Source: Streptomyces sp. ASQP_92
Lineage (GTDB): Bacteria > Actinomycetota > Actinomycetes > Streptomycetales > Streptomycetaceae
DNA: 64,000 nt
NCBI RefSeq assembly: GCF_025399895.1
Contig: NZ_JAODUA010000010.1
Coordinates: 209,514-273,513 of the forward strand
Reading direction: 5' to 3'
Shown: in pieces, positions 42,034-49,589 of the stretch
Position numbering within the stretch: position 1 is the stretch's first letter
Layout of the letters: the number at the start of each line of letters is the position of its first letter
The notes under the pieces: generated by a model
The model's database searches: none
What the model was told of the DNA's origin: nothing
What the model saw: only the letters and a program-made list of their open reading frames with translations
Program-made: the position numbers and the translations under genes

Positions 42034-42738
42034 GTGCGACTGACCCCGACGGAGCGTGACCGGCTGCTTTTGTTCGGCGCGGCGGAACTGGCCAGGGCCC
42101 GCAGGGCCCGGGGGCTGCGGCTGAACGTGCCGGAGGCGACCGCGTTGATCGCGGACACCGTCTGCGAGGCGGCCCGGGACGGCAGGCGGCTGTCCGAGGC
42201 CATCGAGGCGGCCCGGTCCGTACTCGGCCCCGACGACGTGCTGCCCGGTGTGTCCGACGTCGTCACCGAGGTGCATGTGGAGGCCGTCTTCGACGACGGC
42301 TCGCGGCTCGCCGTGGTCTCCGACCCCATCGGCGGCACCGCGGGCAAGGACGCCCCCGGCGCGCTGCTGCCCGGCGACGGCTACCCGGAGGCCGACCCCG
42401 AGGTGCGGCTCACCGTGACCAACACCGCCACCGTGCCCATCTCGGTCACCTCCCACTTCCACTTCTTCGAGGCCAACCCCCGGCTCGCCTTCGACCGCGC
42501 GTCCGCCTACGGCATGCGGCTGTGCGTGCCCGCCGGGTCCTCGGTCAGATTCGGGCCCGGCGAGAGCGCCGAGGTCGGGCTCGTCCCCATCGGCGGTGAT
42601 CGGATCGCGATCGGTTTCGCCGGCCTGGTGGACGGCCCCCTCGACGCGCCCGGCGCGAAGGACGAGGCCCTGCGCAGGGCCGCCGCCTGCGGCTATCTGG
42701 GAACGGGTGCGCCCGGCCCGCGAGAGGGAGAGCAGTGA
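42034..42738 (+). CDS. ureAB: fused urease gamma/beta subunit
   Basis: A 234-residue fusion. GTG 42034 follows AGGAGG at nine bases and gives the UreA-type start RLTPTERDRLLLFGAAELAR. The UreA domain covers residues 1-100 (LNVPEATALIADTVCEAARD, then VHVEAVFDDGSRLAVVSDPI). The UreB domain begins near 112 (GALLPGDGYPEADPEVRLTV) and contains ISVTSHFHFFEANPRLAFDR and YGMRLCVPAGSSVRFGPGES. Fusions of the two small subunits are known, for example in Helicobacter UreA. The stop overlaps the ureC start (TGATG), so the two are translationally coupled. Confidence 0.92.
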   Translation: MRLTPTERDRLLLFGAAELARARRARGLRLNVPEATALIADTVCEAARDGRRLSEAIEAARSVLGPDDVLPGVSDVVTEVHVEAVFDDGSRLAVVSDPIGGTAGKDAPGALLPGDGYPEADPEVRLTVTNTATVPISVTSHFHFFEANPRLAFDRASAYGMRLCVPAGSSVRFGPGESAEVGLVPIGGDRIAIGFAGLVDGPLDAPGAKDEALRRAAACGYLGTGAPGPREGEQ

Positions 42739-44420
42739 TGGACCCGTACGAGTACGCCTCCGTGCACGGCCCCCGCACCGGGGACCGGATCCGGCTCGGG
42801 GACTCGGGCCTGACCGTCCGGGTCGAGTCCGACTCCCAGCGGCCGGGCGAGGAGTTCCTGGCCGGCTTCGGCAAGACGGCCCGCGACGGGCTGCATCTGA
42901 GGGCCGCCGCCGTCCGCGACACCTGTGACGTCGTCATCAGCAACGTGGTCGTGATCGACGCCGTGCAGGGCATCCGCAAGGTGTCCATCGGCATCCGCGA
43001 GGGGCGGATCTGCGCCATCGGGCGGGCCGGCAACCCCGACACCCTGGACGGGGTCGACGTGGTCGTCGGCACCGGCACCTCGATCGTCTCCGGCGAGGGG
43101 CTCATCGCCACCGCCGGGGCCGTCGACACCCATGTCCATCTGCTGTCCCCGCGCATCATGGAGGCATCCCTCGCCTCCGGCGTCACCACGATCATCGGCC
43201 AGGAGTTCGGCCCGGTCTGGGGCGTCGGCGTCAACTCGCCCTGGGCGCTGCGGAACGCCTTCGCCGCCTTCGACGCGTGGCCCGTCAACATCGGCTTCCT
43301 CGGCCGGGGTTCGTCCTCCGACGGCGCCCCGCTGGTGGAGGCGCTCGCCGAGGGCGGGGCCTGCGGATTCAAGGTGCACGAGGACATGGGCGCACACACC
43401 CGCGCGCTCGACACCGCGCTGCGCGTAGCGGAGGACCACGACGTCCAAGTCGCCCTGCACAGTGACGGGTTGAACGAATGCCTCACCGTCGAGGACACCC
43501 TGAAGGTCCTCGAAGGCCGCACCATCCACGCCTTTCACATCGAGGGTTGCGGCGGCGGCCACGTTCCCAACGTCCTGAAGATGGCGGGCGTCCCGAACGT
43601 CATCGGCTCCTCCACCAACCCCACCTTGCCCTTCGGCCGGGACGCGGTCGCCGAGCACTACGGCATGATCGTCTCGGTCCACGACCTCAAGACCGACCTG
43701 CCGGGCGACGCGGCGATGGCCCGCGACCGCATCCGCGCCGGGACGATGGGCGCCGAGGACGTGCTCCACGACCTGGGCGCGATCGGCATCACCTCCTCCG
43801 ACGCGCAGGGCATGGGCCGCGCCGGCGAGACCGTACGCCGCACCTTCGCGATGGCCGGGAAGATGAAGGCCGAGCTGGGCCCCCTGGAGGGCGACGGATC
43901 CGAGGACGACAACGCGCGCGTGCTGCGCTACATGGCCAAGCTCACCATCAACCCGGCCATCGCCCACGGGCTCTCGCACGAGATCGGCTCCATCGAGGTC
44001 GGCAAGATGGCCGACATCGTGCTGTGGCGCCCGGCCTACTTCGGCGCCAAGCCGCAGATGGTCCTCAAGTCCGGCTTCCCCGCCTGGGGCGTCACCGGCG
44101 ACCCCAACGCGGCCACCGACACCTGCGAACCTCTCGTCCTCGGCCCGCTGTTCGGCGCGCACGGCGGTACGGCCGCCGAGCTGTCCGTCGCCTTCGTGGC
44201 GAAGGCCGCCCTCGACCAGGGCGGCGACCAGCTGCCCACCCGCCGCCGCCGGGTCGCGGTGCGCGGCACCCGCGGCATCGGCCCGGCCGACCTGCTGCTC
44301 AACTCCCGTACCGGAGCCGTCGGCGTGGACGACCGCACCGGGCTCGTCACCCTCGACGGCGACCCGCTGCGCTCCGAACCGGCCGACTCCGTCTCCCTCA
44401 ACCGCCTCTACTTCCTGTAA
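42738..44420 (+). CDS. ureC: urease alpha subunit
   Basis: A 560-residue nickel amidohydrolase that splits urea to ammonia and carbamate. ATG 42738 overlaps the ureAB stop by one base. Nickel ligands by homology to Klebsiella UreC are present: both His in AVDTHVHLLSP, the carbamylated Lys and His in GFKVHEDMG, His in VALHSDGLNE, His in FHIEGCGGGHVPN, and Asp in GITSSDAQGMGR. The active-site flap reads MIVSVHDLKTDL where the usual form is MxxVCHHLDPD. The flap Cys is therefore Val, while the catalytic His is kept. No ureD, E, F or G maturation genes are near. Confidence 0.92.
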   Translation: MDPYEYASVHGPRTGDRIRLGDSGLTVRVESDSQRPGEEFLAGFGKTARDGLHLRAAAVRDTCDVVISNVVVIDAVQGIRKVSIGIREGRICAIGRAGNPDTLDGVDVVVGTGTSIVSGEGLIATAGAVDTHVHLLSPRIMEASLASGVTTIIGQEFGPVWGVGVNSPWALRNAFAAFDAWPVNIGFLGRGSSSDGAPLVEALAEGGACGFKVHEDMGAHTRALDTALRVAEDHDVQVALHSDGLNECLTVEDTLKVLEGRTIHAFHIEGCGGGHVPNVLKMAGVPNVIGSSTNPTLPFGRDAVAEHYGMIVSVHDLKTDLPGDAAMARDRIRAGTMGAEDVLHDLGAIGITSSDAQGMGRAGETVRRTFAMAGKMKAELGPLEGDGSEDDNARVLRYMAKLTINPAIAHGLSHEIGSIEVGKMADIVLWRPAYFGAKPQMVLKSGFPAWGVTGDPNAATDTCEPLVLGPLFGAHGGTAAELSVAFVAKAALDQGGDQLPTRRRRVAVRGTRGIGPADLLLNSRTGAVGVDDRTGLVTLDGDPLRSEPADSVSLNRLYFL

Positions 44421-44429
44421 GGACCCCTG

Positions 44430-45467
44430 ATGTCTGCTGCCGCCGACGGCTTCCGCATGCCCGCCGAGTGGGCCCCGCACGAGCGGACCTGGATGGCGTG
44501 GCCGGGCCCCAACGTCACCTTCCCCAACGACGCCGAGCTCGCCGAGTCCCGCGCCGCCTGGGCGTCGGTGGCCCGCGCGGTACGCCGCTTCGAGCCGGTC
44601 ACCATGGTCGTCGGGCCCGGCCAGGCGGAGGGCGCCCGCGCGCTGCTCGGCCCCGACATCGAGCTCGTCGAGCGCGAACTCGACGACGCCTGGATGCGGG
44701 ACATCGGCCCCACCTTCCTCACCGACGGCAAGGGCCAACTGGCCGCCGTGGACTGGACGTTCAACGGCTGGGGCGCGCAGGACTGGGCGACCTGGGAGCA
44801 CGACGCGAAGATCGGCGCGCACGTCTCCGACCTCGCGGGAGCCCGCACCTACACCTCGCGCCTGGTCAACGAGGGCGGCGCCATCCACGTCGACGGCGAG
44901 GGCACGGTGCTGCTCACCGAGACCGTCCAGCTCGGCCCCGAGCGCAACCCCGACTGGACCCGCGAGGAGGTCGAGACGGAGATCCACGCCATGCTCGGCA
45001 CCCGCAAGGCGATCTGGCTGCGGCGCGGCCTGACCGCCGACTACCCCCCGCACGGCTACGGCACCCTCGGCCACGTCGACATCGTCGCCGCCTTCGCCCG
45101 CCCGGGCGTCGTGGTCGCCCACACCCAGCCGGACCCCACCCACCCCGACCACGAGCTGTGCAAGGAGAACGTGGCACTGCTCCGCGCCCAGAAGGACGCG
45201 CGGGGCCGCTCGCTGGAGGTCGTCGAAATCCCCGCCCCGACCGTCGTCCAGGACGACCACGGCTGGGTCGACTACTCCTACATCAACCACTACCTCTGCA
45301 ACGGCGGCGTCGTCCTGTGCGCCTTCGACGACCCCCGCGACGAGAACGCGGCGGGCATCTTCCGCCGCCTGTTCCCCGAGCGCACGGTGACCCTCGTGGA
45401 TGCCCGCACGATCTTCGCGGGTGGGGGCGGGATCCATTGCATTACGCAGCAGCAGCCGAGGGTGTGA
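44430..45467 (+). CDS. agmatine deiminase
   Basis: A 345-residue member of the peptidyl-arginine deiminase fold, converting agmatine to N-carbamoylputrescine and ammonia. ATG 44430 follows AAGGA. The start FRMPAEWAPHERTWMAWPGP is diagnostic. Substrate and catalytic residues lie in LDDAWMRDIGPTFLTDGKGQ, RLVNEGGAIHVDGEGTVLLT, YGTLGHVDIVAAFARPG, and the catalytic Cys in FAGGGGIHCITQQQP. It is nine bases after ureC, so co-transcribed. The carbamoylputrescine amidohydrolase that usually follows is not here. Confidence 0.93.
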   Translation: MSAAADGFRMPAEWAPHERTWMAWPGPNVTFPNDAELAESRAAWASVARAVRRFEPVTMVVGPGQAEGARALLGPDIELVERELDDAWMRDIGPTFLTDGKGQLAAVDWTFNGWGAQDWATWEHDAKIGAHVSDLAGARTYTSRLVNEGGAIHVDGEGTVLLTETVQLGPERNPDWTREEVETEIHAMLGTRKAIWLRRGLTADYPPHGYGTLGHVDIVAAFARPGVVVAHTQPDPTHPDHELCKENVALLRAQKDARGRSLEVVEIPAPTVVQDDHGWVDYSYINHYLCNGGVVLCAFDDPRDENAAGIFRRLFPERTVTLVDARTIFAGGGGIHCITQQQPRV

Positions 45468-45572
45468 CCGCGCCCGGCGGAGCGGCGCTCGTCCACGCGT
45501 GGGGCGTGCGCCCGTGCCCGCCCGTGAACCGGTGTTCCGATCCGGGGCTCAGAACCCCCGGCGACCGTGGGG

Positions 45573-45740
45573 TCAACGGGCCCGGGGCCGACAGGCCGGG
45601 TCGCCTTTGACATGGCGCCAGTTGTCCGGGCGGGCCCCATTCGCCGAGGCGTGCGCCCCGGCCTGCCCGACCGGCAGGGCGACGCCTTCGATGGGCTTGT
45701 CGCAGTAGAGGCAGATCTTGACGCTGCTCAGGGCAGCCAT
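45573..45740 (-). CDS. 55-residue protein with a CxxC zinc-ribbon-like motif
   Basis: ATG 45740 has GGGAGAG upstream and overlaps the previous gene's end by 13 bases. The sequence begins MAALSSVKICLYCDKPIEGV and contains a Cys-X2-Cys pair at 10-13, with further possible ligands in DNWRHVKGDPACRP near the C-terminus. A small structural zinc site is likely but unproven. Last gene of a four-gene minus-strand set led by the XRE regulator. No family name recognised. Confidence 0.65.
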   Translation of the reverse strand: MAALSSVKICLYCDKPIEGVALPVGQAGAHASANGARPDNWRHVKGDPACRPRAR

Positions 45741-46147
45741 GACTCTCCCGTCGTCCTGGGTCCGAGCTGGTGAGCAACAGCCCCAGCAAGGGCCGTGCGA
45801 AGTTGTTCGGTGCGCGTGATGATGCGGCTCTCTGCCGGAGATCGTTGCCAGTGCAGTTGCGGGTCGCGCCCGTCGAGCGGCGGCACGGTCACGTAGGTCG
45901 CCGTGCTGCCGGCGAAAGTCCTCGGCACCTGCCAGCCTGCGGTGCTGCAAGGGTCGACCAGGAAGTAGAGGGTGCGGGCCCACGGATCGCAGATCACGGC
46001 CCCGCAGTCTTCGCCCAGACGTTCCACCGCGACGAGGCCAAGGGTGAGCGGCGCACGGACGACGTCCCAGTGCACCCCTCCGGCGATGTGCCAGACGGTG
46101 CCTTCAGGCGGCAGCCACGAGGCGGTGCTTCTGGCGGCGGCCTTCAT
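45728..46147 (-). CDS. 139-residue conserved-looking hypothetical protein
   Basis: ATG 46147 overlaps the stop of the preceding gene as ATGA, indicating coupling. The sequence alternates short strands: SWLPPEGTVWHIAGGVHWDV, GLVAVERLGEDCGAVICDPW, RTLYFLVDPCSTAGWQVP and STATYVTVPPLDG. A GAVICDP-RTLYFLVDPG-type core of this sort is frequent in unnamed Streptomyces proteins encoded next to XRE regulators, but I know no function. No signal peptide or membrane segment. Confidence 0.65.
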   Translation of the reverse strand: MKAAARSTASWLPPEGTVWHIAGGVHWDVVRAPLTLGLVAVERLGEDCGAVICDPWARTLYFLVDPCSTAGWQVPRTFAGSTATYVTVPPLDGRDPQLHWQRSPAESRIITRTEQLRTALAGAVAHQLGPRTTGESWLP

Positions 46148-46371
46148 GATGACCCCCTGCCTCCGCACGTGGTGATCGGCCAGATCTTGCTGTTGCTGAT
46201 GAGGATGATGTGGCCGTCGGCGTACACCGTTCTGGCGACGACTCCACGGTGGAAGCCCGCCTGTCCGTGTAGGCGGGCGGCGCCGAGGGCCCCGTCAACT
46301 GAGGCCAGCGCGACGTCTCTGTCAGTTATGACCGCTCCCATCTGCCTGTTCGGCGGAGACGGAGAGATCAT
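46144..46371 (-). CDS. 75-residue hypothetical protein
   Basis: ATG 46371 is the best start after the upstream palindrome; ATG 46341 (MGAVITDRDV) and GTG 46401 are alternatives and none has a clear ribosome binding site. It reads MGAVITDRDVALASVDGALG, then GFHRGVVARTVYADGHIILI and SNSKIWPITTCGGRGSS. Its stop overlaps the next start by four bases. Low-confidence gene by itself, supported by the overlap and by codon usage with G/C third positions. Confidence 0.5.
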   Translation of the reverse strand: MISPSPPNRQMGAVITDRDVALASVDGALGAARLHGQAGFHRGVVARTVYADGHIILISNSKIWPITTCGGRGSS

Positions 46372-46392
46372 GCGCTTCGGGAACGCCCGCAA

Positions 46393-46411
46393 GTGACACA
46401 CCCTGTGTCAC
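46393..46411. promoter_or_regulatory. 19-bp palindrome GTGACACA-CCC-TGTGTCAC
   Basis: Perfect eight-base arms around CCC, located between the XRE regulator's stop (46422) and the first small gene's start (46371) on the minus strand. No T run follows on either strand, so it looks like an operator rather than a terminator. It could bind the XRE protein and give the small genes their own control. Confidence 0.55.
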
Positions 46412-46421
46412 CCGGTGTAGC

Positions 46422-47603
46422 TCAGACGGCGCCGATCCACTCGGCGAAGTGGGTCAACGATGCGAAGTCCGCGCGCTTCAACCGGCGTAGGGTCGCGGTG
46501 TCTTGACGTGCCCAAGGGTGTTCGCGGGTGTGCTGGGGAGCGATGCGACGGGCGGTCTTCAGCGACTCGAAGGAGTCGTCCATCAGCCCGGCCCAGAGTT
46601 GGATCCGGGCCAGGTCGATGTAGAAGCCGGAGCGTCGCTCTGCCGGCATCGTGGCGGGCGGCATCCACGAGCGGCCCATGTCCAGAGCGCGGCCGACCCA
46701 GTCGCTGCCGAGGCTGACGGCCACGGCTACCGCATGGATGCGCACGCTGTCCGGTCCGAACGCGGTGCCGTGATAGACGGCTTCGGTCACGCTGTCGCCC
46801 AGGGCTCTGGCCTCAGCGAGATGCGTGTCGGCGGCGTCCAGGGCGCCGGCGCGGCCCGCGATGACGGCGGCCCTCATGTGGAGGGCGCCACGCGCTGCTG
46901 TCCGCTGAGCATCGGTGGCGGCTGGGGCGCGATCGATGGCCTTTTCAAGGTGGCGCAGGCCGCTGGTGTGGGCGCGGGCCGCGAAGAACGTCTCGGTGCG
47001 GACGTAGGCGACGGACGCGTGGACGAGGTCGTTCTCGGCGTGCGTGGCCGCCCAGCGCATGAGGTCGATCAGACGGGCGGAAAGGTCACGGGCGCCGTAT
47101 TTGTAGGCGACTGCGTCGGCTGCGCGGTAGGCGGCGACGAGCAGTTCGGCAATCCGAGGACGCTCGGCCGCGGAAGCCTCCGACAAAGCGCGGGCGAGGT
47201 CATCCAGGAGTGAAGGGAGGTGTTGGACGATGCGCAGGTACTGGGCGCCGAGCCGCCACTGGGCGGCTGCCCTGACCTGTGTGGCCAACTCGTCGGTCGG
47301 GCGGACGGGGCCGTCGCTCGGCATGTCGTAGGTTGCGATGACCGCCGACAGGGCCGGCAGCTCGCTGCGGACCCGATTGTCGTGGTGCGCGTCGCCGGTG
47401 AGGAGTCGTGAGGGGTCTGTCCTGAGGGCGTCAGCGATGGCATCGAGAGTGTCTGTACTGGGCACTCGACTGCCTTGCTCGATCTTTCTGAGCATACTGA
47501 GGGAGAGGTGGGCGGCGTCGGCCAACTGTGACTGGGTGAGGCGTCTGGCGCGGCGGGTCGCGGCGATGCGCAGGCCTGCGTTGTGCGTGGGGCCGACGGG
47601 CAT
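46422..47603 (-). CDS. XRE-family regulator with helical C-terminal domain
   Basis: A 393-residue protein; ATG 47603 follows CGGAG. The N-terminal Cro/CI helix-turn-helix is TRRARRLTQSQLADAAHLSL then SMLRKIEQGSRVPSTDTLDA (residues 14-54). The rest is alpha-helical with TPR-like repeats (SARLIDLMRWAATHAENDLV, HASVAYVRTETFFAARAHTS, ALDAADTHLAEARALGDSV, FESLKTARRIAPQHTREHPW). Such proteins act as ligand- or peptide-responsive regulators. It heads a minus-strand set with three small genes. Base composition looks less GC-extreme than the flanking core genes, hinting at accessory DNA. Confidence 0.82.
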   Translation of the reverse strand: MPVGPTHNAGLRIAATRRARRLTQSQLADAAHLSLSMLRKIEQGSRVPSTDTLDAIADALRTDPSRLLTGDAHHDNRVRSELPALSAVIATYDMPSDGPVRPTDELATQVRAAAQWRLGAQYLRIVQHLPSLLDDLARALSEASAAERPRIAELLVAAYRAADAVAYKYGARDLSARLIDLMRWAATHAENDLVHASVAYVRTETFFAARAHTSGLRHLEKAIDRAPAATDAQRTAARGALHMRAAVIAGRAGALDAADTHLAEARALGDSVTEAVYHGTAFGPDSVRIHAVAVAVSLGSDWVGRALDMGRSWMPPATMPAERRSGFYIDLARIQLWAGLMDDSFESLKTARRIAPQHTREHPWARQDTATLRRLKRADFASLTHFAEWIGAV

Positions 47604-47709
47604 ACTGAACTCCGTTCGGGGCTGCACTGCGAACCGTACCTGCGCGGGCATGCTGCGGTTGCCCAGTCACTCCGCCTGTAACGAGTACGCAGGCATGCTC
47701 CGTTGAGTA

Positions 47710-48351
47710 TCAGCCGCTGACGATCGTCGCCAGCTGGGTGAGCGAGTCGATGCGCCAGTCCGCCGCCGCGACAACGTCCGGCTGGTCCGCCCACCAGTGG
47801 CCCCAAGGCCCGCGCCGCAAGTGCGCTGTCAGCAGGCCCGCGTCTTTCGCGGGGAAGAGGTCGTTCTGCGGATGGTCGCCGACATACAGAGTGGCGTGTG
47901 GGCCGGCCTGCGCCACCTCAAGAACCCTTGTGAAGAAGGCTGGTTGGGGCTTCGCGGCGCCCCATTCGCCGGAGGTGACGACGAGGTCGGCGGGCAGGTC
48001 GAGACCGCGCAGGAGTTCGCCGGCCCGGGCCGTCTGGTTCCCGGCGATGACGACACGGACGCCGAGTTCACGAAGGGCGCCGAGAGCGGGCCGGACGTCG
48101 TCGTACAGATCCGTCTCGTCGAGGTATTCGCCGCGGCCGGCGGCCTCTCTCGCCGCGTAGGCGGCACGTAGGTCGATGCCGGGCTTGAGCAGGCGTAGGG
48201 CGTCGGCGTTGTCGCACCCGCGGGTGACCACGGCGCCGACCAGCGCGGAGATCGTGTGCCGGGGAAAGCCGAGCCAGTCGGCCCAAGCTGCCCAGTACCG
48301 GTCGTCGCGGACGAGGGTTTCGCCAACATCGAAGACGATGGTCTCAATCAT
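47710..48351 (-). CDS. HAD-superfamily hydrolase
   Basis: A 213-residue phosphatase-like protein. ATG 48351 lies seven bases after TATCGT, so it is probably leaderless. Motif I is ETIVFDVGETLVRDDRYW (nucleophile Asp, though the second position reads DVGET rather than DxDGT). Motif II is in RVVIAGNQTARAGELL, motif III Lys is in GEWGAAKPQPAFFTRVLE, and motif IV is LYVGDHPQNDLFPAKDAGL. DVGET occurs in HAD members with altered or weaker phosphatase activity. It is divergent from a 62-residue gene. Substrate unknown. Confidence 0.82.
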   Translation of the reverse strand: MIETIVFDVGETLVRDDRYWAAWADWLGFPRHTISALVGAVVTRGCDNADALRLLKPGIDLRAAYAAREAAGRGEYLDETDLYDDVRPALGALRELGVRVVIAGNQTARAGELLRGLDLPADLVVTSGEWGAAKPQPAFFTRVLEVAQAGPHATLYVGDHPQNDLFPAKDAGLLTAHLRRGPWGHWWADQPDVVAAADWRIDSLTQLATIVSG

Positions 48352-48412
48352 CACGGCCACGATACGGGGCCGACCATGTCCGAGTGTCAGTGCTCGTCGC
48401 TACGCTTTGCTC

Positions 48413-48601
48413 ATGCCTCCTACACCTGCCACTCCTCGCCCTGTCCGCCCCGCGGCGGTGATCAATGAGCGGATGCGGGAGCTGGCCGGGCACGGCTGGT
48501 GGTCGGATGCGGAACGTGCCGAGTACGACCTCCTGCTGGTGGAGTGGGCCGCCGCTCAGCACAGCGAGACAACGCGGGCCGACGTCGGGCCTGCCGCTTA
48601 G
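48413..48601 (+). CDS. 62-residue hypothetical protein
   Basis: ATG 48413 lies six bases after TACGCT (leaderless pattern). The sequence has a Pro-rich start (MPPTPATPRPVRPAAVINER) and a compact helical core, MRELAGHGWWSDAERAEYDL then LLVEWAAAQHSET. Short proteins with this WxSxxERAEYxxLLxEWAAA core are familiar in Streptomyces accessory regions, but I know no function. It is divergent from the HAD gene with 61 bp between starts. Confidence 0.65.
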   Translation: MPPTPATPRPVRPAAVINERMRELAGHGWWSDAERAEYDLLLVEWAAAQHSETTRADVGPAA

Positions 48602-48628
48602 AACCCCGGTCTCGGGTGGCAACGCTGA

Positions 48629-48727
48629 CGGGCCATCCAGTGCGGCTCGGGGTACCGGCGGCCGGGCGACCCGGACGTGTGGCCGCCCGAGGATGCGAGC
48701 CTGTTCGCACCGGCCGCGTCGACGTAG
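48629..48727 (+). pseudogene. possible gene-tail remnant
   Basis: An open frame of 32 codons with no start codon and a TAG stop reads RAIQCGSGYRRPGDPDVWPP then EDASLFAPAAST. The Tyr-Arg-Arg-Pro-Gly and DPDVWPPEDA composition looks protein-like rather than random for this GC content. It may be the C-terminal remnant of a deleted gene in the accessory pocket. The rest of the 285-base gap shows only the TetR promoter. Confidence 0.25.
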
Positions 48728-48886
48728 CAACATCGGGTCCCTGACTACGGCGGGGCCAACGTCGCGTCGGTGAACGGCCGAGCGCCGCTGGGTCCCCGTC
48801 GCGCCAGGCCCTCCCACCGGGACGGGGCGCATGCCCGGGACGCCCGCGTGGCCGAGGCGGCCCGAGCCATCAGGTAGAACATACGG

Positions 48887-49528
48887 GTGAACGCACCCCG
48901 CCGCCGCAACACCGCCCCGCCCCGCGAGGAGCTGCTCGCCGCCGCCATGGACACCATCGCCGAGCGCGGGCTCGACGGGCTCACCATGGCCGGGCTCGGG
49001 CGGGAGGTGGGGATGTCCAGTGGGCACCTGCTCTACTACTTCCGCAGCAAGGACGAGCTGCTGCTCCAGACCCTGGAGTGGAGCGAGGGGCGGCTCGGTG
49101 AGGAGCGGCGCGGGCTGCTGGTGCGGCCGGGTACGGCACGGGAGCGGCTCGACGCCTACGTCGATCTGTATGTGCCGGACGGGCCCCGCGACCCGCACTG
49201 GACCCTGTGGCTGGAGGTGTGGAACCGCTCGCAGAACGCCGACGACGCGGCCCGCGCGCGCCAGGCAGCCATCGAGGGGGCCTGGCACCGCGACCTGGTC
49301 GCGATAGTCGCCGAGGGCGTCTCGCGCGGCGAGTTCCGCCCGGTGGACGCCGACCGCTTCGCCGCCCGGCTGCGCGCCCTGCTCGACGGGTTCAGCGTGC
49401 ATGTGGCGGTCGGTCTGCCGGGGACCGGGAGGCCTCAAGTCCTCGACCACGTAAGGGAGTTCGTGGACCAGGATCTGATGCGGGAGACGCGGGGCGGCGA
49501 ACGCCGGGAACGCAACGCACGTAAGTAG
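48887..49528 (+). CDS. TetR-family transcriptional regulator
   Basis: A 213-residue protein with a GTG start at 48887; TAGAAC six bases upstream suggests a leaderless mRNA. The DNA-binding part is AMDTIAERGLDGLTMAGLGR then EVGMSSGHLLYYFRSKDELL (residues 20-60). The C-terminal domain includes DPHWTLWLEVWNRSQNADDA, a BetI/TetR_C_6-like feature, and RFAARLRALLDGFSVHVAVG. The transporter gene begins 61 bases later in the same direction, making it the likely target or co-transcribed partner. Confidence 0.88.
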   Translation: MNAPRRRNTAPPREELLAAAMDTIAERGLDGLTMAGLGREVGMSSGHLLYYFRSKDELLLQTLEWSEGRLGEERRGLLVRPGTARERLDAYVDLYVPDGPRDPHWTLWLEVWNRSQNADDAARARQAAIEGAWHRDLVAIVAEGVSRGEFRPVDADRFAARLRALLDGFSVHVAVGLPGTGRPQVLDHVREFVDQDLMRETRGGERRERNARK

Positions 49529-49589
49529 GCCCGATCGTTGCGGCCGTACGACTTGTCGGCCGGGCGGCCCTGCGCCAACGTGAGCGTTC

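Noticed and set aside
45573..48601. Integrated plasmid or prophage
   Set aside because: No integrase, att-like direct repeats, replication or structural genes are visible; only composition and orphan genes hint at transfer.
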